Of a stretch of 64,000 nt of DNA, positions 12,559 to 29,524 are shown piece after piece (the stretch's first letter is position 1; each line of letters opens with the position of its first letter). The notes under the pieces are model-generated. The model saw only the letters and a program-made list of their open reading frames with translations. It made no database searches and was not told where the DNA came from. The translations under genes were made by a program, and so were the position numbers. Origin of the DNA: Neocallimastix lanati (nom. inval.) (Eukaryota; Neocallimastigomycota; Neocallimastigomycetes; Neocallimastigales; Neocallimastigaceae). Location: positions 832,501 to 896,500 of the forward strand of contig JACVTC010000027.1 of the NCBI GenBank assembly GCA_016946835.1, given 5' to 3'.

Positions 12559-13809
12559 TATATCCAAATTTAAATCTTAACATCTCTCATTTAGAATCAA
12601 AATTGTACAATAATTATATTAAAAACAATAACCTAATAATAATATACAACTTATGAAAATTAAAAAATAAATATATATATATTAAAGAAATAATTCGAAG
12701 ACTAATATTAAAGTATATATTTTTTTTTAATATCTTTTATTTAATTAAAAAATTAATTTATATATAAAATAAAATAAAGTATTTCTTTTATTAAAACATA
12801 AATTTTATCAACAAAAATCTATAATTACATAAGAGAGAGAATAAAATAAAAAAATAAAATTAAAAAAATTATTAACACTTTTACAACAAAAAAATATTTA
12901 TAATCTTAAAAAAAAATAAAAATGAGATGATAATTATAATGATATGTTAAATAAAATTGTAACATATTTTATTTCAATTTTCATCAAAATTAATTTCTAG
13001 TTATATTGTTTATAATGTCGAATATGTTATTATTATTCTGATGAAACAAATTACATAAAAAAGTATTAAAAAGTAAAATATTAATTATATAAAGAAGAAA
13101 ATAACAATATAATAATTTTATTTCTTTCGTTATTATAGAGTTGGGATAAATAATTTTATAAAGATATAAAGATACTAGTAGATACTAGTAGTATCTTTAG
13201 ATCTACTAGTAGATGGGTTAAAACGATTAAAATCATAAAATATTCAATAAAACAATTTTTGATATTTAACAAGATAAAAATGTAATCAAATTATGAAAAG
13301 TTTAAACAAATGGAAAAAATAAAGATTATAATATACATTTATGAAATTTGTTTATTTAATCTTATTATAATAATATATATGAAAAAAAAAAAAAAAAAAA
13401 AAAAAGAGTATAATAAAAAATATACATATTATTAATAATTAATTTTTTATAAATTTATCACGAAATCTATAAAATTTTGATTTATTCTGTCTTATAATTT
13501 CAAGAATAATGACATTTTTGTTTCTAAATTAAAGCTATCAATTTTTATGCATTTATAATATTATTAATTATTTCAATCATTGAACTAATTTATATATTTT
13601 ATTCTTTTATTTATATATATTTAAAAAAAAAAAAAAAAAAAAAAAAAACAGAAATTTGGAAATAATTAATATATTTTTTAATTTATATTTATATTCATTT
13701 TTTTTTTTTTAAAAAAAAATAAAAATTATTTATTTATATAAACCAATTATTTAATAAAATAAATATAAAGAAAAAAAAAAGTAAAAAAATAAAAATTAAA
13801 TAAAATAAA
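11040..13809. other. AT-rich spacer upstream of the PAK-type kinase gene
   Basis: Dominated by A/T with poly-T (12,519-12,552) and poly-A tracts. The only non-AT island, 13,165-13,216, consists of overlapping ACTAGTAG units including the perfect palindrome ATCTACTAGTAGAT. No gene is visible. Confidence 0.55.
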
Positions 13810-17191
<3,382 letters not shown>

Positions 17192-17373
17192 ATTCATAAA
17201 TAAATAATATAATGATATTCAAAAAATTTAAATATAAATAATGAAAATTTAACAAATAATTTATTTATTTTTTTTTCTTTATTTATATTTTATATGTATC
17301 TTGATATAAAATTACTAGCATTAAATTATCATCAATACACCATTATTAATTAAATTATAGATTTTTCTTTAAA

Positions 17374-17411
<38 letters not shown>

Positions 17412-17492
17412 ATTTTAATTATATATTTATTATATATATAAATTAATCAACTGTCATAATAACAATTTTTTTTTTTAAATATAAATTTTTAT

Positions 17493-17542
<50 letters not shown>

Positions 17543-18328
17543 TATTCTCTTTTTAATATTTTATTTATTAAATTAATATAAAAATGTTTATAATCAGAAA
17601 AAATAATAATAAATAAAATATTTAACATAAAAAAAAATTGAGAGAATTGTAGAGAAAATTTGATTTAATATCATATATCATATATCATTTTAATAATAAT
17701 AATATAATAATAATGAGAGACAAAAAAAAAAAAAAATAAAAAATAAAAAAAAAAAAAAAAAGAAAATAATAATAATAATAAAAAAAAAAAAAAAGACATA
17801 GTTATAAATGTTTTGTTTTATATTTTTAAAAATAGAAGAATATATAAAAATTTTTATTTTTTAATAAGCTTTTTAATATATAGTGAAATCCTTAATAATA
17901 ACAATAATATATAAAAATTTGTTAATCTAATATGTTTTATTTTATTTTAATTTTATATATTATTTGAAATATAACAATTTAAAAGAAAGTATCTTTTTTT
18001 TATATATGTTATTTATATATTAAATCAAACATATATTTGTATATATATTTAAAAAAGAAAGAAATAAAATGTTTAATCAAATACATAAAAATAAGTATCT
18101 TTTTTTTTTTTTTTTTTTATATATATTTTATTTATAAATTAAATTAAATAAATATTTATATATTTAAAAAAGAAAGAAATAAAATGTTTAATACTATGTA
18201 ACATTAAAAAAATATGAAAAAAATAAAATCAAAAAATATGCTAGTAAATTAACGATTTAATTATTTACTTCTATTATGAACTATTTATATATATTTTAAT
18301 ATTTTCTATATATAAATATTTCAAAAAA

Positions 18329-18362
<34 letters not shown>

Positions 18363-21296
18363 TATAATTAAAGATTATTAAAAAAATATATATATAACGA
18401 ATAAATGATAATATATATATGTCGTATACCTAATTAAAATTAAAGTTTATTAAATTAAGTAAGGTTGTTTATTATTATATTTTATTTTATTTTATATTAA
18501 TTATATGTACAATCATTTTTTTTTTCTCCATACTTTGGAATATTAATTGAAAAATTTTTATTTAAAAATTTTTAATTTTTTTTTTTATATTGTATTTTTT
18601 ATTTTATTATTATTATCAATAATTTAATATTATATATATATATATATATATTTTTTTTTTTATCTATTTTGTTTATTAACTATTATTATTATTATTTTTC
18701 TATATTTAGTTTTCTTTTAATATTAAAAAAAAATTTTTTTAATATTGAATATTTTTATTTATTTTTTTATCTATCGAATAAATTTTCCATATTATTAAAT
18801 TATTAATTAATATTTAATTATTATTAGTTTTATGGTTATAATTTAAAGTTTTTAATTTTTACAAAAAAGGAAATAACAACAAATTTTTATATTAATATGG
18901 TAATTATAGTATAAATTATAATTAATAAATATTAATTATATATTAAATTATATTTAATGTTTTATTATTTAAAATTTTTATTATATATTATTTTATCTTC
19001 TTATTTTATTATTTTAGCATTTTATCTTTTAATTATAAATAATAATTTTTTTTTACCTATAATTTTTATATAATAAAAAGTGAGTTTTTTAAAGTGAGTT
19101 TTTTATTTTATTTTATTTTATTTTATTTTTATTTTATTAAATTTTTTATTTTTATTTTTTTTTGAAAATTTTATTTATTTATCTTTTATTTATCTTTTAC
19201 TAAAATATGACTTTAATAAATTATATTTTTAATTTTATATTATTACTTTATATTTTAATAAATTAGTAATTTAGAAAATATATATTTAAAATAAAAAATA
19301 TTTGTTTTAATATATTAATTACGATTAATATTAAATAAAATTAAAATTATAAAAATTAAATATTTTATTAGTGTTAATAAAATAATAACACAATTGATTT
19401 AATAATTATTAATTATGATTAGTTTTTATTTTATACAAACAAGAAAAATAATATAGTTAATAATATAAAAAATTATATAAAAAATTATATATAAATTAAT
19501 ATGTAAATTATTTTTATTATTACTGCAATATTAGAATATTCAATTGATTAACATCGAATTTTTTTTATGATTTTCAAAGTAACTTAATTACAAATAAAAT
19601 TTAATATTTACATATATATATTTGATGACTTTTAAAAACAATTATATAAAAAAAAGTTTTTTTTTTTTTTTTTTTTAATATTTAATTTAATATATTAAGA
19701 AATAGCAACAAATTAGATTAAATATTATAATTATAAATAAATATTATTAATATTAATTTTATTTTTATTTTTATTTTTATTTTTTTTTTTTTATAAAAAT
19801 CATTTCAAAATATTTTATATCTGTTGTATATATGTATGTATATATATGAAATAATCATAATAAATAAGAGATGACATAAATATTATAATATATAAATATT
19901 TAAATATAAAACTGAAATCAAAGAACGATAACAAATAGAAATAAAAAAATATCAAGTATCAAATAATAAAAAGTATTTAATGATGGTAGTAATTAAATAT
20001 TTGAAAGGGCGAAGCAAATAAATATAATCCTATTATAAAAAAAAAAGTGAATATATATATAATAGACACATAAACAGGATAAGAAATGACGAAAGATTAG
20101 CAATTTCATTTGTTCATAATTTTTCATTTTATTTGAAAAATCTTGATTTATTTATAAAACATTTCTGCTAAATATAAATATAAATATTGGAAGACTCAGC
20201 TAAAATACATTATATTTTTCAATTTTTTTTTGAGATTGGGTTAATGATAATAACAAAAATTTTATAATGGTTTTTTTTTTTTTTGTGAATGGAATTTTTT
20301 TAACAAAACTCACAACTATAAGTAAAATTTGGAAATAATCAATTAAAATGAAATAAAATTAATTAATTAATTAATAAATATGTAATAATAACAATAATAA
20401 AAAAAGGAACAATTATTATAATCAAAACAATGGAATAACAAAATTTAATTTATTATATATAAATGGATAGTTTGTTAGATTATCATATTTTATTATATTA
20501 TATATCAATATTTCATCAATATTATTTTGTTTTAATTCTAAAAATTGTAAAAGTTAATTACCTTTTTTTTTTTTTCTAAAATTTTAATTTATAACATATA
20601 TTTCGTAATATTAATTCAACAAAACAAACAAGCGAACATATGGAACTATTAAAAAAAGACTTTAATTAAAATATTATAAATATTATATATAATTATTTTA
20701 AAAAATTTATAAATATAAAATAAATCATTATTTTTATTATATTTTATAATGGATAAACCATTTTATTTAATTTTTTGAAATTATATTTTAACAACTGATT
20801 ATAATAATTATAATATTTTTAATTTTCATTTAAAAATTATATTATGAAGTTTTATAACGATTATTAACTAAATAAAAAAAGAGATAATATATATAAATAT
20901 TGATTTTTTTCAGTGTTAGATAATTTATTATATGTTGCTAATACTTTAATTATCTTTTATTATAAATATATATTTAAAAATTTTTTATAAATATATATAT
21001 AAATAATTTTTTTTGCCATATAATATATATGCTTTTTTCTTTAAAAATTTGATATATATTCAATATAAATATACTTATTGATAAAATACATATTGTTTCA
21101 CAAGAACTAAAACTAAAAACGAAATTGAACAATATATGTATTTCATAATTTTATAATAATATTAACTGTAAAAGTAAAAAAAATAAAAAAAAAAAAGAAG
21201 GATAAAGGTAATATATATATTCAATTGAAATTTATATATATTTATGTTTTTATTTATTTATTTTTTTTATAGTAATTATTAAATTTTAAATATATT

Positions 21297-21330
<34 letters not shown>

Positions 21331-21382
21331 TAAAAATTAAAATGGAAAAATTTAAAATAATGAAGAGGGGAAAAAAAATTAG
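17192..21382. other. AT-rich spacer between the two kinase genes
   Basis: No coding signal. A poly-T run at 17,493-17,540 creates a meaningless poly-Lys frame on the minus strand. An imperfect direct repeat of about 90 bp, ending in AAAAGAAAGAAATAAAATG, occurs at about 17,985-18,076 and again at 18,092-18,190. The remainder is homopolymers and AT dinucleotide runs. Confidence 0.55.
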
Positions 21383-21907
21383 ATGTCAAGTACACCTTTA
21401 AGTAAATCTACTACCAATTCCCCAGTAATTGGTAGTAGAAAGAACTCATTAATTGGTAATAGTACTCCTTCACCAAATCGTCGTAAGGCTTCTTTTGTTG
21501 AACGTACTAGTGCTGCTATTGAAGCAAAGTTTTCACCCAATATGATACGTAAGAGTTCAAGTCATTCTGTTCATTCAATTATTTCTTCACCTGCTATTGA
21601 TAAAGGTGGTAGTAGTGGAGCTGGAAACTCATCATCAGAAGATGTACAATATTCTATGTCAGTATCGGATTATGAAATAGGAAATCCAATTGGTATTTTT
21701 TTTTTTTAAATTTAAAATATCATAATTATTATTTTTTTTATAAATAAAATTTAAAGATTAAATCATAAATTTAAATATAAGGAAAAATATTAAATATGAC
21801 AATAAAATATATAATAATATAGTAATAACAAAAACGACATAATAGTTACAATAATTAATATAATAATTAATAATATAATAAAAAGTAATAATAGTTATAA
21901 TGAATTC

Positions 21908-22004
<97 letters not shown>

Positions 22005-22890
22005 TATGAATAATTTTTAAAATCGTATAATAAATAATAAATAAATGTCCTTTATTATTATTATTATTATTATTGTAGGTTATGGTTCATCCGCTGTTGT
22101 ATATATTGCTAAATATAAACCTTTAAATAAAAATGTTGCTATTAAAATGATCGATTTAGATATGTTTGAACGTAATCAAATTGATGAATTGAGGGTATGT
22201 TATATATATATATATAAATTATTATAAAATAAAAATTATGAAGTATTTAATACTATATACAATATATATACTAGTAATTAAATAAATGCAATAAATTAAA
22301 TTATAAAATAATTATTACTTTATATTTTCAATTCTTTTCTTTTATATTTTATCAATAAAAAGAAAGAAATACAAATTATGAATCTATGTAGACATCCAAA
22401 TCTTTTACCAGTTTTTGGTTCTTTTGTAAACGGATCTAAATTGTATATTGTTACTCCATACTTATCTGCTGGTAATAATTACTTATTTACTTTTTATTTT
22501 TATTTTTTATTTTATTATTTTAAAATAGTATTTACTTTTTATTTTTATTTTTTATTTTATTATTATTTTAAAATAGTATTTATTATAAAATATTGGAGAG
22601 TAGTATAAAATATTGGAGAGTAGTATAAAAATAAAATTAACTATTTTATATAAATAAAATGAATTATAGTGATAATTATTATTATATGATTTTTTTTATT
22701 ATATTTTATTATGTTTTACCATATTTTATATTATTTTATGGATTTAATTTTATTTTATTTTATTTATTTATTTTTATTTATGCCATAAAAAATTTAAAAT
22801 AGTTAAATATATTATGTAATATATAATATTACGTTATATTACTTTTATTTATTTATTATTATTTTAATTAATTAATTAATTAATTAATCA

Positions 22891-22950
<60 letters not shown>

Positions 22951-23394
22951 TAGGCTCATGTTTAAATTTAATGAAATATGCATATATGGATGGTTTTGAA
23001 GAATTGGTTATTGCTACAATTTTAAAGCAAGCATTACAAGGTTTAGATTATCTTCATAAAAGTAAATTAATTCATCGTGATGTTAAAGCCGGTAATTTAT
23101 TAATAGATGAAGATGGTTTAGTTCGTTTGGGTGATTTTGGGGTGAGTTCTTCATTAATGGAAACAGGTGAACGTAAAGGTTTACGTAAAACTTTTGTTGG
23201 TACTCCATGCTGGATGGCTCCAGAAGTTATGGAACAATCAGGCTATAATTATAAGGCTGATATTTGGAGTTTTGGTATCACTGCATTAGAATTAGCTACT
23301 GGTCATGCTCCATTTGCTAAATACCCTCCAATAAAGGTAAATCAATGAATTTATTATATTAATAAATTATTTAATAAGCAAATAAATAAATGAA

Positions 23395-23425
<31 letters not shown>

Positions 23426-25229
23426 AAATTAATGAATTAAATATTTTTATTAAAAGGTTTTAATGCTAACTTTACAAAATGAACCACCTACTCTGGATAG
23501 AGATCAAGCAAGTCATAAATTTTCTAAAACATTTAAAGAAATGATTGATTCTTGTTTAATTAAAGATCCATCGAAACGGTAATTATAATAAAGAAAGATA
23601 TTATTAAAATAATAGTAAATAATTATATTATATTAATAAATTCTATATAAATATTATATAATTTAAATATAATATTAATAAAATATCTTTTATTATCATT
23701 TTATTTTATATTATAAATCGTATAATATATTATTTATATTATATGTTTATTATATTATATATTTATTTTTAATAAATTATATTGTATTATGCTATATAAT
23801 TTATATTTATTATTATAATTAAATTAGTCCAACATCTGAAAAATTACTTCAACATCCATTTTTTAAACAAGCTAAAAAGAAGTCTTATTTAGTATCAACT
23901 ATTTTACAAAATGTACCACCATTAACTCATATTACTCATATAAAAAGTAAGTAAAATCGAAGCATAATTGTACTTATATTAAAAATAAAATATAATACAT
24001 TTATTATTAATTATATAATATTAATATAATTATATTAAAATATATAATATGATACACTTATAATATTATTTTATAATTAAATTATTATTATTAATATTAT
24101 TTTTATTATAATTAAAATAATTGTTAATAATTATCATTTTAACAATTGAAAATAAATTTTTACTTAAATTATTGAAGAAGCACCACAACCAAAGGTTAGT
24201 CATGAGAAAGGAATTTCATGGGACTTTGATAATGATTCAAATATTAGTGGTTCTGAACTTCAAAAAGAAGAAAGTACTCCAAATTCTATTGAATCAGTTT
24301 CTGAAATTATGAGTAATAATTCAAAACAAGTATCACCAGATAATTCAACTGAACAATTAAATTCTAAAATGGTTAAATTTAATGAAGAACAAAATAATGC
24401 TACTACAAGTAAATATAGATGATATGAACACCCACATATATATATATATATACATTTTTATTTGTTATTATTATTATTATTTATACTTTTATATATTAGT
24501 AAATAAATATTTAAAATTATATTTAATATTAAAATGTATAATTTTTTTTTTTTTTTTTTTTTTGATTATATTATAATAAATATTATATTATATAATTAAC
24601 TTAATAGATACCACTAATAATACATTACCAAGAAAAGGCAGATTTATTTTAGATTCAGAAAATATTAATACTTCAATTAGTGTCCTTAATTCTGCCAGTG
24701 AATCAACACCTGCTACTGCTTCCTCACAAAATACAGAAATTAAAAAAGGAAGATTTAGTTTACTTGATAGTAGTAATACTGAAAATCGTTCTAGTATTGA
24801 TATTTCAGAAGGAGGTATATAATTATAAAACAAATATTAAATGAAATGATATAAAATGAGTAAAATGATATAAAATACTATAAAAACAATAAAATAAAAA
24901 TATAATCTATAATTTATTTATTTATATTTATTTTTATATTATAAATTAAATAAATAATAATATTTAATTATACAATATTATATTTTTATATTATAAAACA
25001 AAAAATATAATATATTTATTTTCCTTTTTTTTCTTTTAATTTTATAGAGAAAAAAGGAAGATTTGAAGTACAAACCTCACCAACTATGTCTAGTAATGAT
25101 GTTGTTAAACATAGCAGATTTACATGTGAAATAAATTCAGCGCAACCAGGTAAAATTAATTATTAAAAAATTATTAGATTCAATAAGGATAGTTATATAT
25201 TAAAAAAAAAAAAAATTCATAAATTTAAA

Positions 25230-25290
<61 letters not shown>

Positions 25291-25551
25291 TTTTTTTTTT
25301 TTTTTTTTTTTTTTGAATTTTAAAAATATTTATTTAATATATAATTAGGTGGTAATGATAGTCAAAAACAAATAAATGAACGCTTAGATCTTATGCTAAA
25401 GCAATCTGAACGTCAATTCTATATGCTAAATGAGTTAATGTCATCATTAAATGTTAAACAGAAAAATACACAAGACACTAAAGAGAAAAGGTATATAAAT
25501 AAAAAAATTTTTTTTTTTTTATAATAAAAATAATAAAAAATATTAAATGCA

Positions 25552-25632
<81 letters not shown>

Positions 25633-26009
25633 GTAATTATAAATAATACCAATAATAAAAATCGGTTTTAGTAATTGAATTATTTTAATTAAATTTATTT
25701 AATTTTATTCTTTATTTTTTATTTGTAAAATTATAATTAATAGTATACCAAATGTTCTTGATACTGTTGTATGTATTATATGATAATTTATAAATATATA
25801 TTAAATATATATTCACTAATCATTTTAAAAAAAAATATTTATAGAATACATTAAATAATCAAATTCAAAGCTTAATGAATGAGATTGAAGGATTACAAAA
25901 GGAAAATATTAGTATTAGAACTGAGTTGGAAAATAAAAATAAGATGAATGAACAATTATTGGCAGAAATTGAGCTATTAAGAAAAAAGAATGAGGAACTA
26001 CGGTCATAA
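21383..26009 (+). CDS. OSR1/SPAK (Fray)-type Ste20 kinase with RFxV-like repeats and C-terminal coiled coil
   Basis: Twelve exons join without stops: 21383-21692, 22079-22194, 22363-22471, 22954-23336, 23457-23578, 23828-23946, 24178-24408, 24608-24814, 25048-25149, 25349-25490, 25744-25768 and 25845-26009, giving about 676 aa. A Ser-rich N-tail of about 95 residues precedes the kinase domain: glycine loop GYGSSA, Lys126, HRDVKAGN with Asp221, DFG from Asp239, and [15 protein letters not shown], where Thr258 matches the WNK target Thr185 of human OSR1. The text through [17 protein letters not shown] and [12 protein letters not shown] is typical of OSR1/SPAK. The tail lacks a recognisable CCT/PF2 domain. 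Instead it carries KGRFIL (473-478), KKGRFSL (509-515), KKGRFEV (534-540) and SRFTC (555-559), then a predicted coiled coil from about residue 575. OSR1/SPAK kinases regulate cation-chloride transport and stress responses in other eukaryotes; the role here is inferred. Confidence 0.88.
21908..22004. repeat. (AAT)n microsatellite in intron 1 of the OSR1-like gene
   Basis: A perfect AAT array of about 30 units. Further ATT/AAT arrays lie in other introns of this gene at about 22,892-22,950, 25,236-25,290 and 25,556-25,631. Confidence 0.85.
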
Positions 26010-27083
26010 AATATATTTATATTAGTAAACTCTATTAAGTTAAAAATCAATTCAAAAAAAAAAAAAAAATATTTATGGATAAAACCAATATATTTTTATT
26101 TAATTTTATTAACATTTTATAATTTTTTTTATAAATAAAATATATAAACAACTTTTTAAAATAAATAAATAAATAAATAAATAATAAAAAATAAATAAAT
26201 AATAATAATAAATAAATAAATAATAATAAAAAATAAATAAATAAATAATAAATAATAAAAAAAAATAAATAAATAATAAATAATAAAAAATAAATAAATA
26301 AATAATAAAAAATAAATAAATAAAAAATAAATAATAAATAAATAATAAATAAATAAGTAAAAAAAATAAATAATAAATAAATAAGTAAAAAAATAAATAA
26401 ATGATAATGAATAAAAAAAGAAAGCTAATAAAATATAAAATCAAAACAAACAAATAAATAAATAAATAAACAAACAAACAAATAAATAAATAAATAAACA
26501 AATAAATGAATGTGAATAATTAATTCAATTAAATAATTAAACATTCAAATAATACTATTGAAAATAATTACATTCAAGTGAATGGTTGTATATTGTATAA
26601 CTAAATTTCTAAATAAATAGTTACATAATACGAAAGAAATAAAATAATATATTTGTAAATAAGAATTTTAATAAAGACATATCTCTATATATGTTTATAT
26701 ATATAGAGAGAAATATATAGAGATATGTATAAGTAATAATTTAAATTTATAATAAAAAGTGTATAACTTATAAATATTAATCTTTAATATATTTAAATTT
26801 AAAATTTTAATAGTAATAAGATTTTAAACCTAACTGGAAATTATAAAGAAAATGAAAAAAAAAAAAAAAAAAAAAAAAGAAATATAACGAAATAAAAAAG
26901 ATGTATAATCATATATATATATTAATAATACTAAAAAATGCTTAATATAAATAATTAAATAAAAATATATAATCAAATAGTATTAATAATAATAATAAGT
27001 AAAAAGTAATAATAGTAATAACTAAGTAATAATAATAAGATAATAAGAATATCGAGTAATAATAACAAGAATAACAATATACA

Positions 27084-27143
<60 letters not shown>

Positions 27144-27546
27144 TTAAATTAATAAATATTGTAAATATTATCCATGGTTAACTTTAATATGTTTTAAAAA
27201 AAAAAAAATTCGATTCATAAAACATAGTTTTTATTTCAATTATTAAATTAATAAATTAATATAATAAAATATTATTGAACTTTATTTCAAATAATTTTTT
27301 ATAATATTTTGAATTTCAAAATACCTATATTTCAAAAAAGAAAAAAATTTATTTTTGATATATAAAAGAATTCGGAAAATATAATTATTGAAAATTTTTA
27401 ATCATTAAAAGTAGTACAATATCAGTTAATCTAAATTAAAATATTAACATTAAAGTTTATAAAATTTACTTTAAATACTGTATAAAGTAAATATTGAAAA
27501 AAAAATCCGGTAAATTTCTTTTTTTTTTTTTTTATTTTTATTATAA

Positions 27547-27577
<31 letters not shown>

Positions 27578-27768
27578 TAAATATCATTTTTTAATTTATT
27601 ATTATTTTTAAAATTGTTTTTATTTTTACAACTTTTCTTATATTTTAAATACATATATTTAATACAACAACAATAATAGTATTTTAATTGTCCTAATAAT
27701 CATTTATACATACATTATAGATATAAACATATTTTTTTATTTTTTAAATAAATTAAAAATTTATATTA
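26010..27768. other. AT-rich spacer with AAAT/AAT satellite-like tract
   Basis: Between 26,160 and 26,510 the plus strand is a degenerate mixture of AAAT and AAT units. It produces a 130-residue minus-strand frame made only of Phe, Leu, Ile and Tyr, which I reject as a gene. A pure A run of about 50 bases lies at 27,086-27,136. Nothing coding is visible. Confidence 0.6.
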
Positions 27769-28748
27769 ATGCTAAAAATTAGTCAAGGTCAAATTAAGGA
27801 AAATTGTGACAACATAAACGATAATAATAATGATTATCCCAATTTATCTCTAAAAACAAAATTATTAATCAAGAAAAAATTCAGTGAAAGTGATGATGTA
27901 ATTTTTTATATTTTATTTTATTTTTTTTTTTTTTTCCTTTTATTTTTTTTAATAATATGGGAAAAATTCAATTAATTAATGAAAATAATATTTTTATTTT
28001 ATTTATTATTTTTAACTTTTTTATTTCATTTTTGTTATATACATAAAAGGATGAACTAAATGAAATATTGTATTCATTAGATGACTTTGTCGATATTGCT
28101 AATAATTTTGAAGATCCTGATTGTTCATGTAGAAAAGAATTAAGTTTTCTTTTATGGAGAAGGTCACTATAAACTATAATTATTAATATTTTTTAATTTT
28201 ATATAAATTTATAATAAATTATCATCGTTAATCATTAATACAGATCTGAAAGGAAGATCATAAAGGATAATTATCATTTTTTGAGTCATGAAAATTTTAT
28301 TGAGAAAATTACTCAATTTTTTGACGAAGATTATTATTATGATATTGAAAGTGAGGTATATAAAAATAAAAATACAAATACATAATATATAAATATTGAG
28401 CATTAATATTTTATTTTTTATTTCTAAATATAATAAAATTTATCATGTAATTCTCCATTTCATATTTAAATAAAATGTTTTTATTTGATATGTAATAAAA
28501 TAAATAAATCAAATTCTAAAAAAAGGCATTACAAAATGTAGTAAGTTTATTTATTGAATTAATTACTCCAAGCTATTATGAGGAAGATTACTTAGATGAC
28601 CATGTAACAAAATGGACTTTTGGTATTCATGAAATATTTTCTGAGTATGATTCATTACCATTATATCCAGAAGAAAATAAACTAATACAAGTACGATATA
28701 AGTTTTTATGATATATTTAATTTAAGTAATAAAATTAAAATATATTAT

Positions 28749-28784
<36 letters not shown>

Positions 28785-29385
28785 ATTAACAAAAAGCAAA
28801 AAAAAAAAAATTGATTATTAATTTATATATGTGTGATATTTATTTATTTGTTATTTATATATTTATATTATTTAATTAATAAAAAAAAGGAAAGGATAGA
28901 AAACTTATATAGACATTCAAGTAATATTTATGAAAGATTTATATCGAGATTCTTTTTTATATTTTTTATTGATGAAAGTGATAAAAATACTGCAATTTCA
29001 GCAAAGAATGAATTAAATGAATCCTTTTTGATTTCAAAGTTTTTATTATTTTCTTGGAAATTTGGAGGAAAAAACATAAGATCATTATTAAAAAAATTAT
29101 GCTATGACGATATGTAATATTTATTTATATTAATTCTTTCATTTAATATAATAATATTATTTTTTCTTAATAATAAATAATATTATTAAATATTTAAATA
29201 ATTAATGTATAATTAGACTTTTGACAGATTTATTATCTGTATCAATTTGGAGAATAATTACCGAATATGATGTTTACAATTCAAAATTTGTGTCTAAAGC
29301 ATTATGGATGATCATTTACTTGTTTGAAAATTTAAATGAGAAGTAATTTATATATATATATATATATATAATTATAATAAATATA

Positions 29386-29436
<51 letters not shown>

Positions 29437-29446
29437 TAATAATAAT

Positions 29447-29524
<78 letters not shown>

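Noticed and set aside
17443-17628. Poly-Lys minus-strand frame
   Set aside because: Encoded by a poly-T run on the plus strand; no protein-like sequence around it.
26109-26501. 130-residue minus-strand frame of Phe/Leu/Ile/Tyr
   Set aside because: Product of an AAAT/AAT tract; no start context, no complexity.
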